A stretch of DNA of 64,000 bases. It comes from Solirubrobacter deserti (GTDB lineage: Bacteria > Actinomycetota > Thermoleophilia > Solirubrobacterales > Solirubrobacteraceae). The notes under the pieces were generated by a model, which did not search any database, was not told the origin of the DNA, and was given only the letters and a program-made list of their open reading frames with translations. The translations under genes and the position numbers were made by a program. Shown piece by piece: positions 51,050 to 59,770 of the stretch. The first letter of the stretch is position 1. Every line of letters begins with the position of its first letter. The DNA is taken from assembly GCF_027587175.1 (NCBI RefSeq), contig NZ_JAPCID010000015.1:62001-126000 (forward strand), in the 5' to 3' direction.

Positions 51050-52318
51050 TCAGGTCTCGCTCACGGGTGTCGCCACGTGCCGGCTCGGCGCGCGCGGCGC
51101 CCGCGCGGCAGTCTCGAGCACGTGCTCGAACTCGGCGGTTACGCCGTCCCACGAGAAGTGCTTGGCGGCACGTGCGCGTCCCGCCGCGCCAAGCGCCGCC
51201 CGGCGCGCCGGATCGTCGACCAGCGCGACGATGGCCGCGGCCAGCCCGTCGACGTCGCCGCGCTCGACGAACAGCCCCGTCTCCCCCTCGACCACGCTTT
51301 CGTTGGCCCCGCCCACTGGCGAGGAGATCACGGGGAGGCCGGCGGCCATGGCCTCGACCGGCGGGATGCCCATCGACTCGAAGTAAGACGGGAAGACGAA
51401 CAGGTCGGCGGCGGCGTAGTGGCGCGCCGTCTCGCTGTGGTCGATCCTCCCCACGAACTGGGTCCGCTCGGCCAGCGCCTTCGACATGCGATCCTTGATC
51501 TGCTCCAGATAGCTTGAGCCATAGAAGCGCTCCAGGTCCCGGATCACCGGATCGGACGAGATCCCTACTGCCCACTCGATCGGGATCACGGACTCCTCCC
51601 CGACAAGGACGAGCCGCACCTGCGGGTGGTCGGGAAGCACCTGGTTGAGCGCGTCAAAGAGCACGTGGTGGCCCTTCTCGGGTGAAATTCGGCCGACGTG
51701 GAGCAGCGTGACGGTTCCGTCCGCCTCGCGCGGTGCCGGCTCGGGACCGATCTCCACGCCGTTGGACACTGTGTGGCACCGGTCGGCGAGATCCGGGAAG
51801 CGCTCGCGAATGGGTTCGGTGATGTGCCGGCTCACGCCGAGGATCGCGTCGGCGTGCCGCAAGCGGCGCGCGACCAGGCGACGGTCGAGTTGGATCAGCC
51901 ACTCGCAATGCATGTGAAGCACGAGCCGTATGTCTGGGTTCAGGCGCCGGATCACGGGAAGCGCCTGCGTCAGGTTGGCGACGTGGACGACGTCATAGCC
52001 CTCGCGGCGAATGTCGGACGCGACGCGCAGCCAGTAGAGCAGCGAGTTCAGCGGGGACGCGAAAAAGCCCTTGTCCGCCGGCCGCAACCGGTGCAGCGGA
52101 CGGAACACGCGTCCGAGCTTGGCGTCGGCGCCGTGCCGGATGAAGCGGTAGCGGATTCCGGCGTCGGTGGCGTCCTCGCGACCCGGGGCGGAGGAGCCGT
52201 ACACCGTCACGGCGTGCCGCTCGGCCAGCCGCCGAGCGACCTCATGCGTGCAGATCTCGACCGAGCCGGCGGGCGGGAGCACGGCGTAGCCGGGATGACT
52301 GACGAACGCGATCTTCAC
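51050..52318 (-). CDS. GT4-type glycosyltransferase
   Basis: 422 residues, GT-B fold: IAFVSHPGYAVLPPAGSVEICTHE cut at the acceptor loop, YDVVHVANLTQALPVIRRL, DAILGVSRHITEP, VSNGVEIGPEP, LLHVGRISPEKGHHVLFDAL and the donor-binding FESMGIPPVEAMAAGLPVISS (EX7E glutamates). GTG 52318 gives a clean MKIAFVSHPG start; the frame further upstream belongs to the shadow of the next gene. It lies 10 bp after the giant PIG-L gene's stop and 32 bp before the next GT4, so all three are co-transcribed. Confidence 0.87.
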   Translation of the reverse strand: MKIAFVSHPGYAVLPPAGSVEICTHEVARRLAERHAVTVYGSSAPGREDATDAGIRYRFIRHGADAKLGRVFRPLHRLRPADKGFFASPLNSLLYWLRVASDIRREGYDVVHVANLTQALPVIRRLNPDIRLVLHMHCEWLIQLDRRLVARRLRHADAILGVSRHITEPIRERFPDLADRCHTVSNGVEIGPEPAPREADGTVTLLHVGRISPEKGHHVLFDALNQVLPDHPQVRLVLVGEESVIPIEWAVGISSDPVIRDLERFYGSSYLEQIKDRMSKALAERTQFVGRIDHSETARHYAAADLFVFPSYFESMGIPPVEAMAAGLPVISSPVGGANESVVEGETGLFVERGDVDGLAAAIVALVDDPARRAALGAAGRARAAKHFSWDGVTAEFEHVLETAARAPRAPSRHVATPVSET

Positions 52319-52328
52319 GGAACGTGGC

Positions 52329-55300
52329 TCACCCGAGCGGGGCGACCTGCGTGACGGTGGCGTTCCCGAACGTGGCGTCCGCCTCGTGCGCGAGCAGCAC
52401 CGCCGAGCCTGAACGCTGCCCGGTCGTGCCCGGCCAATCCGGGATGTCCGTCTGTAGATCCCAGGCCGCCGGCTCGGACTGGTCCGCACGCCAGACCTTG
52501 CAGCTGTAGCGCGTCAGGCCTGCCGACAGCCCTTGCTGGCGGAACCGCATGACGTACTGCACGCCGTGAGCCATTGAGAAGTCCTTCGACGCCAGTGTCG
52601 TGTCGTCCACCGGACCCGGGCTGTACCCGATCTGGAGCTTGAAGGGCATCGGCTCCGACCCGCCGCGCGCGTACAGGCACAGGCCGCCGCCGGGATGGCC
52701 GTGGCGCGGTTGGCCCCAGGCATTGTGACCTTGCCACCCGACCGCGAGGCCAACGGCGGCGCCCTGCGATGTGGTCGGATCGAACGAGTTGATCGTGATC
52801 GGTGCTCGCACGTCGTAGTTGATCCAGTTGATGTCGCCGATCAGCAGCGCTCGGTCGAAGCCCGTCGTGAGCGGACGGACACCGCCGGCCTCGTATCGCC
52901 ACTGCCCCTCGAGCACCTGCGCCTGCTGAGCGATCGACGCGTTCGAAGTCCAGTTGGTCGTGTACGGACGCGACCAGGTGCGGCGGGAGCCGAAGTCGTA
53001 GCGCCAGAAGAACTCGCTCTTCTTGACGAACGCCCGCATGTAGCCGCAGTTGACGTGGTACTCCTGGGGGTTCGTGCAGTCGATCTGCGACTCGTGCTCG
53101 CTGATCGCTTGCCACTTCTTGTTGGTCGCCTCCGAGGTCGTTTGCATGCTCGCGGGAACGGTGACGATCTCGTTCGGGTCGCCCATCGGGCCCCAACTCG
53201 CCTGCGTCTGCGACGTGTCGCAGGGGAACGCCGGCGGGGCGCTGAAGTCGATGGTCGGCGTGAAGCGCGCGAACGGGTTGTTGTTGGCCAGCGCCGGGTT
53301 GGGCCAGCGCGCCGACGAGAGCGCCATGCAGTCGCGGTCTCCAGCCGGGTGCTGGATCGTCATGTGCACGCGGGCGGGCGTGTTCCCGCGGCGCACGGCC
53401 GCGAGAAGCTGCTTGCCGATCTCCGAGTGGTCGGGGTGACCGTCGAAGATCGCATGCGTGTAAATGTCGCTCGCACCCGTGAGCGCCAGCAACGAGTCGA
53501 GGTCCGCGCGCAATGCCTGCGCCGTGAACTGCGAGTGCGTGCCACTCAGCTTGTGGCGGAAGTCGCCGTTGCAGGTGGTGACGCTGGCGTCGAAGTCCTC
53601 GGCGTAGGTACGCTGCACACCGGTCTGGCTGTTGGTGATCGGCGTGTCCGCGGAGGCGACGTCCATGATGCGCCCGCCCGGATATCCGAGGAACATGAGC
53701 TCGGTCGTGCTCAGGCTCGACGTCCACGTCAGCCCGAGCACAGTCATCGCGGCGCGAGCCTCCGCGTCGCGCATCAAGCCGTAGCGCGCGGCCGGGGCCG
53801 CGTCCGCCGGAGCCCCGCAGTCGTTGACCGCGCCGGCCACGCCACCGCCCTCGCCGTTGGTGACCATCGCGACATAGACCCGGCGGCCCTGCGACTTGGC
53901 GCGATCGATGATCCCCGCCATGCCGAGGGTCTCGTCGTCCGGATGTGCGACGAGCACGAGCACCGGCCCGGTAGCCGAGGGCGCCGAGCCCGCACCCTGA
54001 CCCGCCCAGTTCACGACGACCGTGCGAGTGGTGACCCGGCCCCCGGCGTCGGTGGCGCGCAGCGTGACGTAGTTGGCGCCGGGGATGAGCTCGGCGATGT
54101 TGACCTCGTAGTTGAAGTCGCCCGCACGCTGGACGCGCCAGCCGTCTGGCACGGTGCCGAGGGTCTCCCAACCACCGCCGTTGAGCGAGCCCTGCAGCGA
54201 CTGAAGGCCGTCTGGGTCGGACGCGTTGCCATTGATGTTGACCCAGGTCTGCGGGATGCCGACGGCGCCGAAAGTTTGTGTGTCGCCGTTCCAGACGTCG
54301 ATGTCGGGCCCACCGGTCGCGGTGCACGCGGCGGTCGTGAGTGAGGACTCACCCGAGGTGGCCAGGTTGCCGTTGGCGTCCGCGGACTTGACTCGAATCG
54401 TGTAGGTCGACGCGCAGGCAAGCCCGGTGACCGCGACGCTGTGCCGCGTTTCGAGTGGCTCGCTGCCGGATCGTGTCTGCCACGCGCCACTCCCCTGGCG
54501 ATACTCGACAACCGAGCTCGACGGCTCGTTCGTCGTCCACGTGACCTGAGCCTGCCGGCTCAGCGGTCGCGAGCCGATCTGCGTGATGGCGGGCGGCGTG
54601 CGATCCGTGATCTCGTGGAAAAAATCGATCTGACTCTGGAAGGCCGGTTTGCTGCCGCCGTTGCCCACGTACGGGCCGATCGCCGAGACGGCCATCGTGT
54701 GGTTGAAGCCGTGCGAGCGCCAGCCTTCGCCGTCGTTGGAGTAGCTCAGCGTCCACTGGTTGCCCACGCGCCGGACCTTCAGGTACGCGGGCGCGCCGCT
54801 CGGGACGATGCTCGAATGCAGGATCTCGGCGTTGGCGCCGTTGATCGCGGCGATGAACATGCGCGTCGAGCCGCCGTCGGAGTAGGTCTCCAGACGCAGG
54901 AGCTTGGTGGCCGACTCCTCCACCACGATGCCCTGCTGCTGGGTCGTGACGCCGACGCCGGTGTTGAACTTGGTGACGACCTCGAAGTCGCCGTTGGGCG
55001 CGGCCTGCAGCAGACGGGGCACCGAGTTCACGTTGGCCCACAGATCGTGGGCCTGCCCCGCGGGCACCGAAAGCAGCGCCGCTCCGGCACCGACCGAGAC
55101 GGACGAATCACCCAGCGGGTCGACGAACGCCCACTTGGACATGTCCAGCGCGGTGGTGTTGAACTCGTCGGATTCGAGCAGCGTCGGGCACGGCGCGCTC
55201 GTGAAGGTCTTGTCCGCCCCGTTGGTGGCGTTGCCGGACGGGTCGACCGAGCGTACGCGGTAGTGGTAAAGCGTGTTGCACTTGAGCCCGTGCAGGACCA

Positions 55301-57044
55301 CGGTGTGGTCGGACACTTCGGACGGGCCCGCGACGATGCCGCCGGCGTAGCTCGTCGTCTCACCGTAGGCGACCTCGGAGCTCGACGCCTCGTCCGTCGT
55401 CCACTGAATGCGTGCCGCCGAGCCGGCGCCCGCCGTGGCAGTCACGCTGGGAGCGGCAATCACCGGCGGCGTGCGGTCGGGCGGTGTGTAGTGGAACCAG
55501 TCCACGCGAGCCTGAAAGAACGGCGCGAACGAGCCGCTGTTGCCGAACAGCAGGCCAACCGCGGTGACGGTCATCGCACGCGTGAAGGTCGTGCTGCGCG
55601 TCCACACGGTGCCATTCGGCGAGTAGGAAAGCGTCCACTGGTCGCCAGACCGCCGTAGCCGCAGATAGACGGGCGCGCCGTCGGTGACCGTCATCGAGTT
55701 GCCGACCACGGAGGCGATGCCGTTCGCGATCGACGCGGCGAACAGGTTCGTGTTCGGGCCCTCGGCGTGGACCTCGAGCCGCAGCAGGTCGTTCGCGTCC
55801 TGTTGGACGACGAAGCCCTGCATCTGGTAGGTCATCTGAACGGCCGAGTCGAACTTCGCCGTCATCTCGAAGTTGTCGTCCGGCGCGGGCTGCAACAGGC
55901 GCGCGAGCGTGTCGGAGCCTGTCCAGATGTCGTGCTGGATGCCCGCCGCGAGGTCGACGACGGCCTGGCCACCGCTCTCGGCCAACGTCACTCCACCGAC
56001 CGGGTTGGTCAGCGTCCAGCGGTTGTCGATCGAGGTGTCGTTGAACTCGTCGCTCTGCGTCATCACCGGACACGCGGCCGTCGTCAGCGTGCGGTTCGCG
56101 CCCGAGGCGGTGTTGTTGGACGCGTCCTTGGACCGCACCTGATACTGGTAGGTCGTACCGCACGCCAGCCCGTGGACGACGACGCTGTGGTTGGTCACCA
56201 GGCCGTCGTTTGCGACCTTCGCATTCCCATAGGCCGTCGTGGCGCCGTAGGCAACCTCGGACGTCGACGGTTCGTCGGTGGTCCACGTCACGGTGGCGTC
56301 GATGGTGCGAGCGCTGTGGGCGACGTTGCTGAGGACGGGCGCGGTCGTATCGGGCAGGACCTCGCGGAAGGAGTCGATCTGGCCGGCGAAGGACGGGCCG
56401 TTGCTGTTGCCGACCAGCGGACCCATACGGTTGACCGTCAACGCGAGCGTGAACGGCTCGGTCGTCGTCCAACTCTCACCATCGCGCGAGTACCGGACCC
56501 GCCAGACGTCGCCCTGCCGCACGACGCGCACGTACTGTGGCGCCCCTCCGGTGACCGTGGAGTGATGACGGACCTCAGAAGCGCCGTTGGCGATCGTCGC
56601 CACGAACAGACGCGTCCCGCCGCCATCGTGATGCACCTCCGCGCGGACGAGATCGTTCGAGTCCTGTTCGACGATGATGCCCTGCATCTGGAAGCCGCTG
56701 CCAACGGCCGTATTGAATTTGGCCTCGACCTCGAAGTCGCGGTTCGGCACATTCTGGCGCAGACCCGTGCTTGTGTTCACGTTGCCCCACACGTCGTGCG
56801 TGCTGTTGGCGGGCAGCGACACAGTGGCCTGGCCACCGCCGACGCTCACGCTCGCGTCACCCGCCGGGTTGACAAACGTCCACACGGTCGTGTTGAGCGT
56901 GGTACCGGGGAACTCGTCGGCGACGATGGTGCCCTGGGCGGCGGCGCTTGCAGGGGCGGCGGCGGCAATCCCGAGTGCCGCGCACGCCAGCCATCGAGCC
57001 GAACGACCGGAAACTGAGCGGGGGAAATGTCTGAAGGCGAACAC
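52329..57044 (-). CDS. Giant secreted protein: three lectin-like/FN3 modules plus a PIG-L (LmbE) deacetylase domain
   Basis: 1571 residues from GTG 57044. Signal peptide (ARWLACAALGIAAAAPASAAA, about 17-36). Three repeats of a concanavalin-like beta-sandwich (about 190 aa, each with DEFxxTxL, HD(V/I/L)W and GQxxF-type motifs) and an FN3-like domain (TVTWTTDEPSTSEVAYG). A fourth beta domain follows, then a PIG-L domain from about residue 1025: VLVLVAHPDDETLGMAGIID and HAIFDGHPDHSEIGKQL, the metal-binding AHPDDE and HPDH motifs. A C-terminal 330 residues of unknown all-beta type complete it. PIG-L enzymes de-N-acetylate GlcNAc; here, outside the cell, the substrate could be the surface polymer (inference). 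Confidence 0.85.
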   Translation of the reverse strand: MFAFRHFPRSVSGRSARWLACAALGIAAAAPASAAAQGTIVADEFPGTTLNTTVWTFVNPAGDASVSVGGGQATVSLPANSTHDVWGNVNTSTGLRQNVPNRDFEVEAKFNTAVGSGFQMQGIIVEQDSNDLVRAEVHHDGGGTRLFVATIANGASEVRHHSTVTGGAPQYVRVVRQGDVWRVRYSRDGESWTTTEPFTLALTVNRMGPLVGNSNGPSFAGQIDSFREVLPDTTAPVLSNVAHSARTIDATVTWTTDEPSTSEVAYGATTAYGNAKVANDGLVTNHSVVVHGLACGTTYQYQVRSKDASNNTASGANRTLTTAACPVMTQSDEFNDTSIDNRWTLTNPVGGVTLAESGGQAVVDLAAGIQHDIWTGSDTLARLLQPAPDDNFEMTAKFDSAVQMTYQMQGFVVQQDANDLLRLEVHAEGPNTNLFAASIANGIASVVGNSMTVTDGAPVYLRLRRSGDQWTLSYSPNGTVWTRSTTFTRAMTVTAVGLLFGNSGSFAPFFQARVDWFHYTPPDRTPPVIAAPSVTATAGAGSAARIQWTTDEASSSEVAYGETTSYAGGIVAGPSEVSDHTVVLHGLKCNTLYHYRVRSVDPSGNATNGADKTFTSAPCPTLLESDEFNTTALDMSKWAFVDPLGDSSVSVGAGAALLSVPAGQAHDLWANVNSVPRLLQAAPNGDFEVVTKFNTGVGVTTQQQGIVVEESATKLLRLETYSDGGSTRMFIAAINGANAEILHSSIVPSGAPAYLKVRRVGNQWTLSYSNDGEGWRSHGFNHTMAVSAIGPYVGNGGSKPAFQSQIDFFHEITDRTPPAITQIGSRPLSRQAQVTWTTNEPSSSVVEYRQGSGAWQTRSGSEPLETRHSVAVTGLACASTYTIRVKSADANGNLATSGESSLTTAACTATGGPDIDVWNGDTQTFGAVGIPQTWVNINGNASDPDGLQSLQGSLNGGGWETLGTVPDGWRVQRAGDFNYEVNIAELIPGANYVTLRATDAGGRVTTRTVVVNWAGQGAGSAPSATGPVLVLVAHPDDETLGMAGIIDRAKSQGRRVYVAMVTNGEGGGVAGAVNDCGAPADAAPAARYGLMRDAEARAAMTVLGLTWTSSLSTTELMFLGYPGGRIMDVASADTPITNSQTGVQRTYAEDFDASVTTCNGDFRHKLSGTHSQFTAQALRADLDSLLALTGASDIYTHAIFDGHPDHSEIGKQLLAAVRRGNTPARVHMTIQHPAGDRDCMALSSARWPNPALANNNPFARFTPTIDFSAPPAFPCDTSQTQASWGPMGDPNEIVTVPASMQTTSEATNKKWQAISEHESQIDCTNPQEYHVNCGYMRAFVKKSEFFWRYDFGSRRTWSRPYTTNWTSNASIAQQAQVLEGQWRYEAGGVRPLTTGFDRALLIGDINWINYDVRAPITINSFDPTTSQGAAVGLAVGWQGHNAWGQPRHGHPGGGLCLYARGGSEPMPFKLQIGYSPGPVDDTTLASKDFSMAHGVQYVMRFRQQGLSAGLTRYSCKVWRADQSEPAAWDLQTDIPDWPGTTGQRSGSAVLLAHEADATFGNATVTQVAPLG

Positions 57045-57129
57045 GATAGTTCCGGCAACTGTCCCGCAAGCGGGCGCGCGAAGCCACCCCCTAACGTCGA
57101 GGATGAGCTCCGGGGAGAGAAGAAGGCGC

Positions 57130-58131
57130 CTAGGCGGCCTGGAAGGCGAGCGCGCGGCGCTCGGCGATGACGTCGGCGACGATCTGGTCGAGATCGCGCT
57201 CAGGAGCCCAGCCGATGGCGTGGCGAATCTTGTCGATCGCCGGCTCGCGGTGAAGCATGTCCTCGATGCCTTCGCCGTAGACGCGGTCGTACGGCACGAA
57301 GTTGAACTCGGTGTCGATCCCGACTGCCGCACAGATGCGCTCCGCGAGGCCGAGGATCGTGGTCTTGTTCTTGGAGCCGACGTTGTAGATCTCGCCACGC
57401 GTCTGCGGCGTCTCCATGAGACCACGGAGGGCGCGGACGACATCGGCCACGTGGCAGAAGCAGCGGGTCTGCTCGCCGTTGCCGTGAATGTCGATCACTT
57501 CGCCGTCGAGCGCCCGTTGAATGAAGCTCGGGACGACCATCCCGTACTGGCCGGTCTGACGCGGCCCGACGGTGTTGAAGAGGCGAGCGATCACGAAATC
57601 GAGGTTCTGCTCGGCGCCGTACGCCAGCGCGAGGAATTCATCCATCGCCTTCGAGTCGGCGTACGCCCAGCGGCGTTGGGTGGTCGGGCCGTACACGCGG
57701 CGGTCGTTCTCGTGAAGCGCGCGCTCCTTGCGGTGGTCGCCGTAGACCTCGCTCGTGGAGGCGATCAGCACCCGCTTGTTGAAGCGGTTGCACTTGTCCA
57801 GAACGACCTCGGTGCCACGGATGTTCGTGACGATCGTGTGCACCGGCTGCTCGACGATCAGCCGCACACCGACGACGGCCGCCAGGTGGTACACGACGTC
57901 GCACTTGTGCACGAGCTCGTTGACGACCGCCTCCGAGAGGACTGAGTCGACCACGAGATGGAAATCGCGGCGGTCGAGCAGGTGGCTGATGTTGCTCAGC
58001 GAGCCGGTCGACAGGTCATCGAGGACGTAGACCTCCCAACCATCGGCGAGCAGCGACTCGGCGAGATGGGAACCGATGAAGCCGGCACCGCCGGTGATGA
58101 GCGCCTTGCGGCTGGTTGGGATGGATCGCAT
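57130..58131 (-). CDS. NAD-dependent sugar epimerase/dehydratase, UDP-glucuronate decarboxylase/GalE-like
   Basis: 333 residues, extended SDR: ALITGGAGFIGSHLAESLL, VLDDLSTGS, HLAAVVGVRLIVEQP, active-site ASTSEVYG and YADSKAMDEF (Tyr-x-x-x-Lys), then RLFNTVGPRQTGQYGMVVP and HVADVVRALRGLM. The sequence is nearest by eye to UDP-glucuronate decarboxylases and 4-epimerases. The ATG at 58131 is clear. It is transcribed toward the giant secreted gene with an 85-bp gap, and divergently from the WbpB-like gene. Confidence 0.82.
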   Translation of the reverse strand: MRSIPTSRKALITGGAGFIGSHLAESLLADGWEVYVLDDLSTGSLSNISHLLDRRDFHLVVDSVLSEAVVNELVHKCDVVYHLAAVVGVRLIVEQPVHTIVTNIRGTEVVLDKCNRFNKRVLIASTSEVYGDHRKERALHENDRRVYGPTTQRRWAYADSKAMDEFLALAYGAEQNLDFVIARLFNTVGPRQTGQYGMVVPSFIQRALDGEVIDIHGNGEQTRCFCHVADVVRALRGLMETPQTRGEIYNVGSKNKTTILGLAERICAAVGIDTEFNFVPYDRVYGEGIEDMLHREPAIDKIRHAIGWAPERDLDQIVADVIAERRALAFQAA

Positions 58132-58293
58132 ATCGATGACGATTGTCCGACCCCGCTCCCAACTCGACCACCGACAACAGTCCAGGTTTTCATCCCGCCG
58201 CGCCCCATCTCCCTACCAGGCTGTACGCGCTCGCTCTCCGGCCTAGCCTTTTGGGTCGCGTACGTCCGCAGGCACCAACTTACTGTCGCCTGC
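58132..58293. promoter_or_regulatory. Divergent promoter region, epimerase / WbpB-like gene
   Basis: TACTGT (58281-58286) lies 7 nt before ATG 58294, a probable leaderless promoter. CCTAGCC (58242-58248) sits 32 nt upstream of it, the same half-site found in the luxR/wzx gap. No box was assigned for the epimerase. Confidence 0.45.
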
Positions 58294-59325
58294 ATGACTC
58301 GATTTGCGATCGTCGGACTCGGCTACTGGGGCCCAAATCTCGTCCGCAACCTGCACGAGCTTCCCGACGCCGAGCTCGTGACGGTCTGCGACCTGAGGCC
58401 CGAAGCGCTCGAATCCATCCAGCGACGCTACCCCGCCGTCGGCACCACCCAGGACTTCCAGGACGTCGTCGGCGACGACAGCATCGATGCGGTCGTGATC
58501 TCGACGCCGGTCTCCACGCATCACCGACTCGCCGCTGCCGCGCTGTCTGCCGGCAAGCACGTCTTCGTCGAGAAGCCGCTGGCCGCCTCCTCGGCCGAGG
58601 CGCTCGACCTAGTCGAGATCGCCGACCGCAACAACGTCGTGCTCATGCCCGGACACACGTTCCTCTACAGCCCGCCGGTGATGCTGATCCGCGACCTGAT
58701 CCGGTCGGGCGAGCTCGGGGAGATCTACTTCATCTCCACGAGCCGCGTGAACCTTGGGCTCCACCAGCCCGACGTCAGTGTCGCCTGGGATCTGGGTCCG
58801 CACGACTTCTCGATCCTGCGCTACTGGCTCGGCGAGACGCCCTGTCACGCGAGCGCGCTCGCCCGCGGCTGCGTGATCCCGAACACGCCCGACGTCGCGT
58901 TCATCAACCTCGAGTTCCCCTCCGGAACGGTCGCGCACGTGGAGCTGTCCTGGCTCGCACCCAGCAAGCTGCGCCGGACCACGGTCGTCGGCTCGCAGAA
59001 GATGGTCGTCTACGACGACACGAGCTCCGAACCGGTTCGCATCTTCGACTCAGGCGCGGTGCTCCCGAACCCCGAGACGTTCGGCGAATACAAGCTGACC
59101 TACCGCACGGGTGACATCGTGTCTCCACGCGTCGACGCCGCGGAGCCGCTCTTCCGTGAGCTCGAGGACTTCCAAAACGCGATCAAGACGGGCTCCACGC
59201 CCCGGTCCTCCGCGCACTTGGGTGTCGAGGTGGTGCGCATGATCGAGGCCGTCGATTCCTCGCTGGACTCCGCTGGCTCGCGCGTCTCGATCGGCGCCAG
59301 CGCGCCGCACGCCGCGGCCGCGTAG
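58294..59325 (+). CDS. wbpB: Gfo/Idh/MocA-family oxidoreductase (WbpB-like)
   Basis: 343 residues. Rossmann start FAIVGLGYWGPNLVRNLHEL, then AVVISTPVSTHHRLAAAAL and the family catalytic VFVEKPLAASSAEAL. The C-terminal alpha/beta domain has GELGEIYFISTSRVNLGLHQ and VAWDLGPHDFSILRYWLG with the conserved DLGPHD. WbpB oxidises C3 of UDP-GlcNAcA to the 3-keto sugar that WbpE then aminates; this step is otherwise missing from the 9-13 kb module. Start supported by the TACTGT box. It stands alone, transcribed away from the epimerase. Confidence 0.84.
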   Translation: MTRFAIVGLGYWGPNLVRNLHELPDAELVTVCDLRPEALESIQRRYPAVGTTQDFQDVVGDDSIDAVVISTPVSTHHRLAAAALSAGKHVFVEKPLAASSAEALDLVEIADRNNVVLMPGHTFLYSPPVMLIRDLIRSGELGEIYFISTSRVNLGLHQPDVSVAWDLGPHDFSILRYWLGETPCHASALARGCVIPNTPDVAFINLEFPSGTVAHVELSWLAPSKLRRTTVVGSQKMVVYDDTSSEPVRIFDSGAVLPNPETFGEYKLTYRTGDIVSPRVDAAEPLFRELEDFQNAIKTGSTPRSSAHLGVEVVRMIEAVDSSLDSAGSRVSIGASAPHAAAA

Positions 59326-59770
59326 GCCCGCAAACGTTCAGGAAGCGAGGCAAGCCGGACGAATGGCTCGGCTTCATGCCGCGTCGGACGCTGGCCTTGC
59401 GGCGCGATTCCGGCGTGAACACATCCAGGCGACACCGCGAACGCACGAGCGGTCCGCAGCCATCAGCAGGTTACGAGCCGGTTGAGCAGCGCTCGGAGCC
59501 GGCGTCGGTTCCCGCGTCCCGCAGCGGGGCGGGTGACCGGAGGCCCGGCGCGTGGCGCGCTGGCGCACGCGACCGAGGCGTCATAACCACAGCTCTCGAA
59601 GTTCCCCGTAGATCAGATGGTCAGAGCTCTCGACAAGTGCGCGGATCCGGATGATCTGCATAACGCGACGGCGCCCTGAGTCCTGACTCTCCCGCCGACC
59701 GTTTGCGTCAGCCGCGATGGCGCCGCTTGACAGATGGGATGCCGGGCCGAGTAGATTCGCTGTAGGCACG
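59326..59770. other. 445-bp non-coding stretch
   Basis: No supportable gene. A weak hairpin AAGCCG/CGGCTT (59352-59374) follows the WbpB-like stop and may help termination. Near the right end TTGACA (59727-59732) and TAGATT (59752-59757), 19 nt apart, form a likely promoter for the kinase. AGCTCTCGA occurs twice around 59589 and 59629. Confidence 0.45.
59727..59757 (+). promoter_or_regulatory. Promoter of the hybrid histidine kinase
   Basis: A consensus -35 TTGACA (59727-59732) and TAGATT (59752-59757) with a 19-nt spacer, slightly long. Transcription would begin near 59764, which excludes in-frame codons upstream and supports ATG 59771. Confidence 0.5.

Noticed and set aside
56995-57010. 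GCCGAACGACCGG as another GTTCGG promoter element
   Set aside because: It lies inside the coding region for the signal peptide of the giant secreted protein (Ser-Gly-Arg-Ser-Ala-Arg), so chance codon use explains it.
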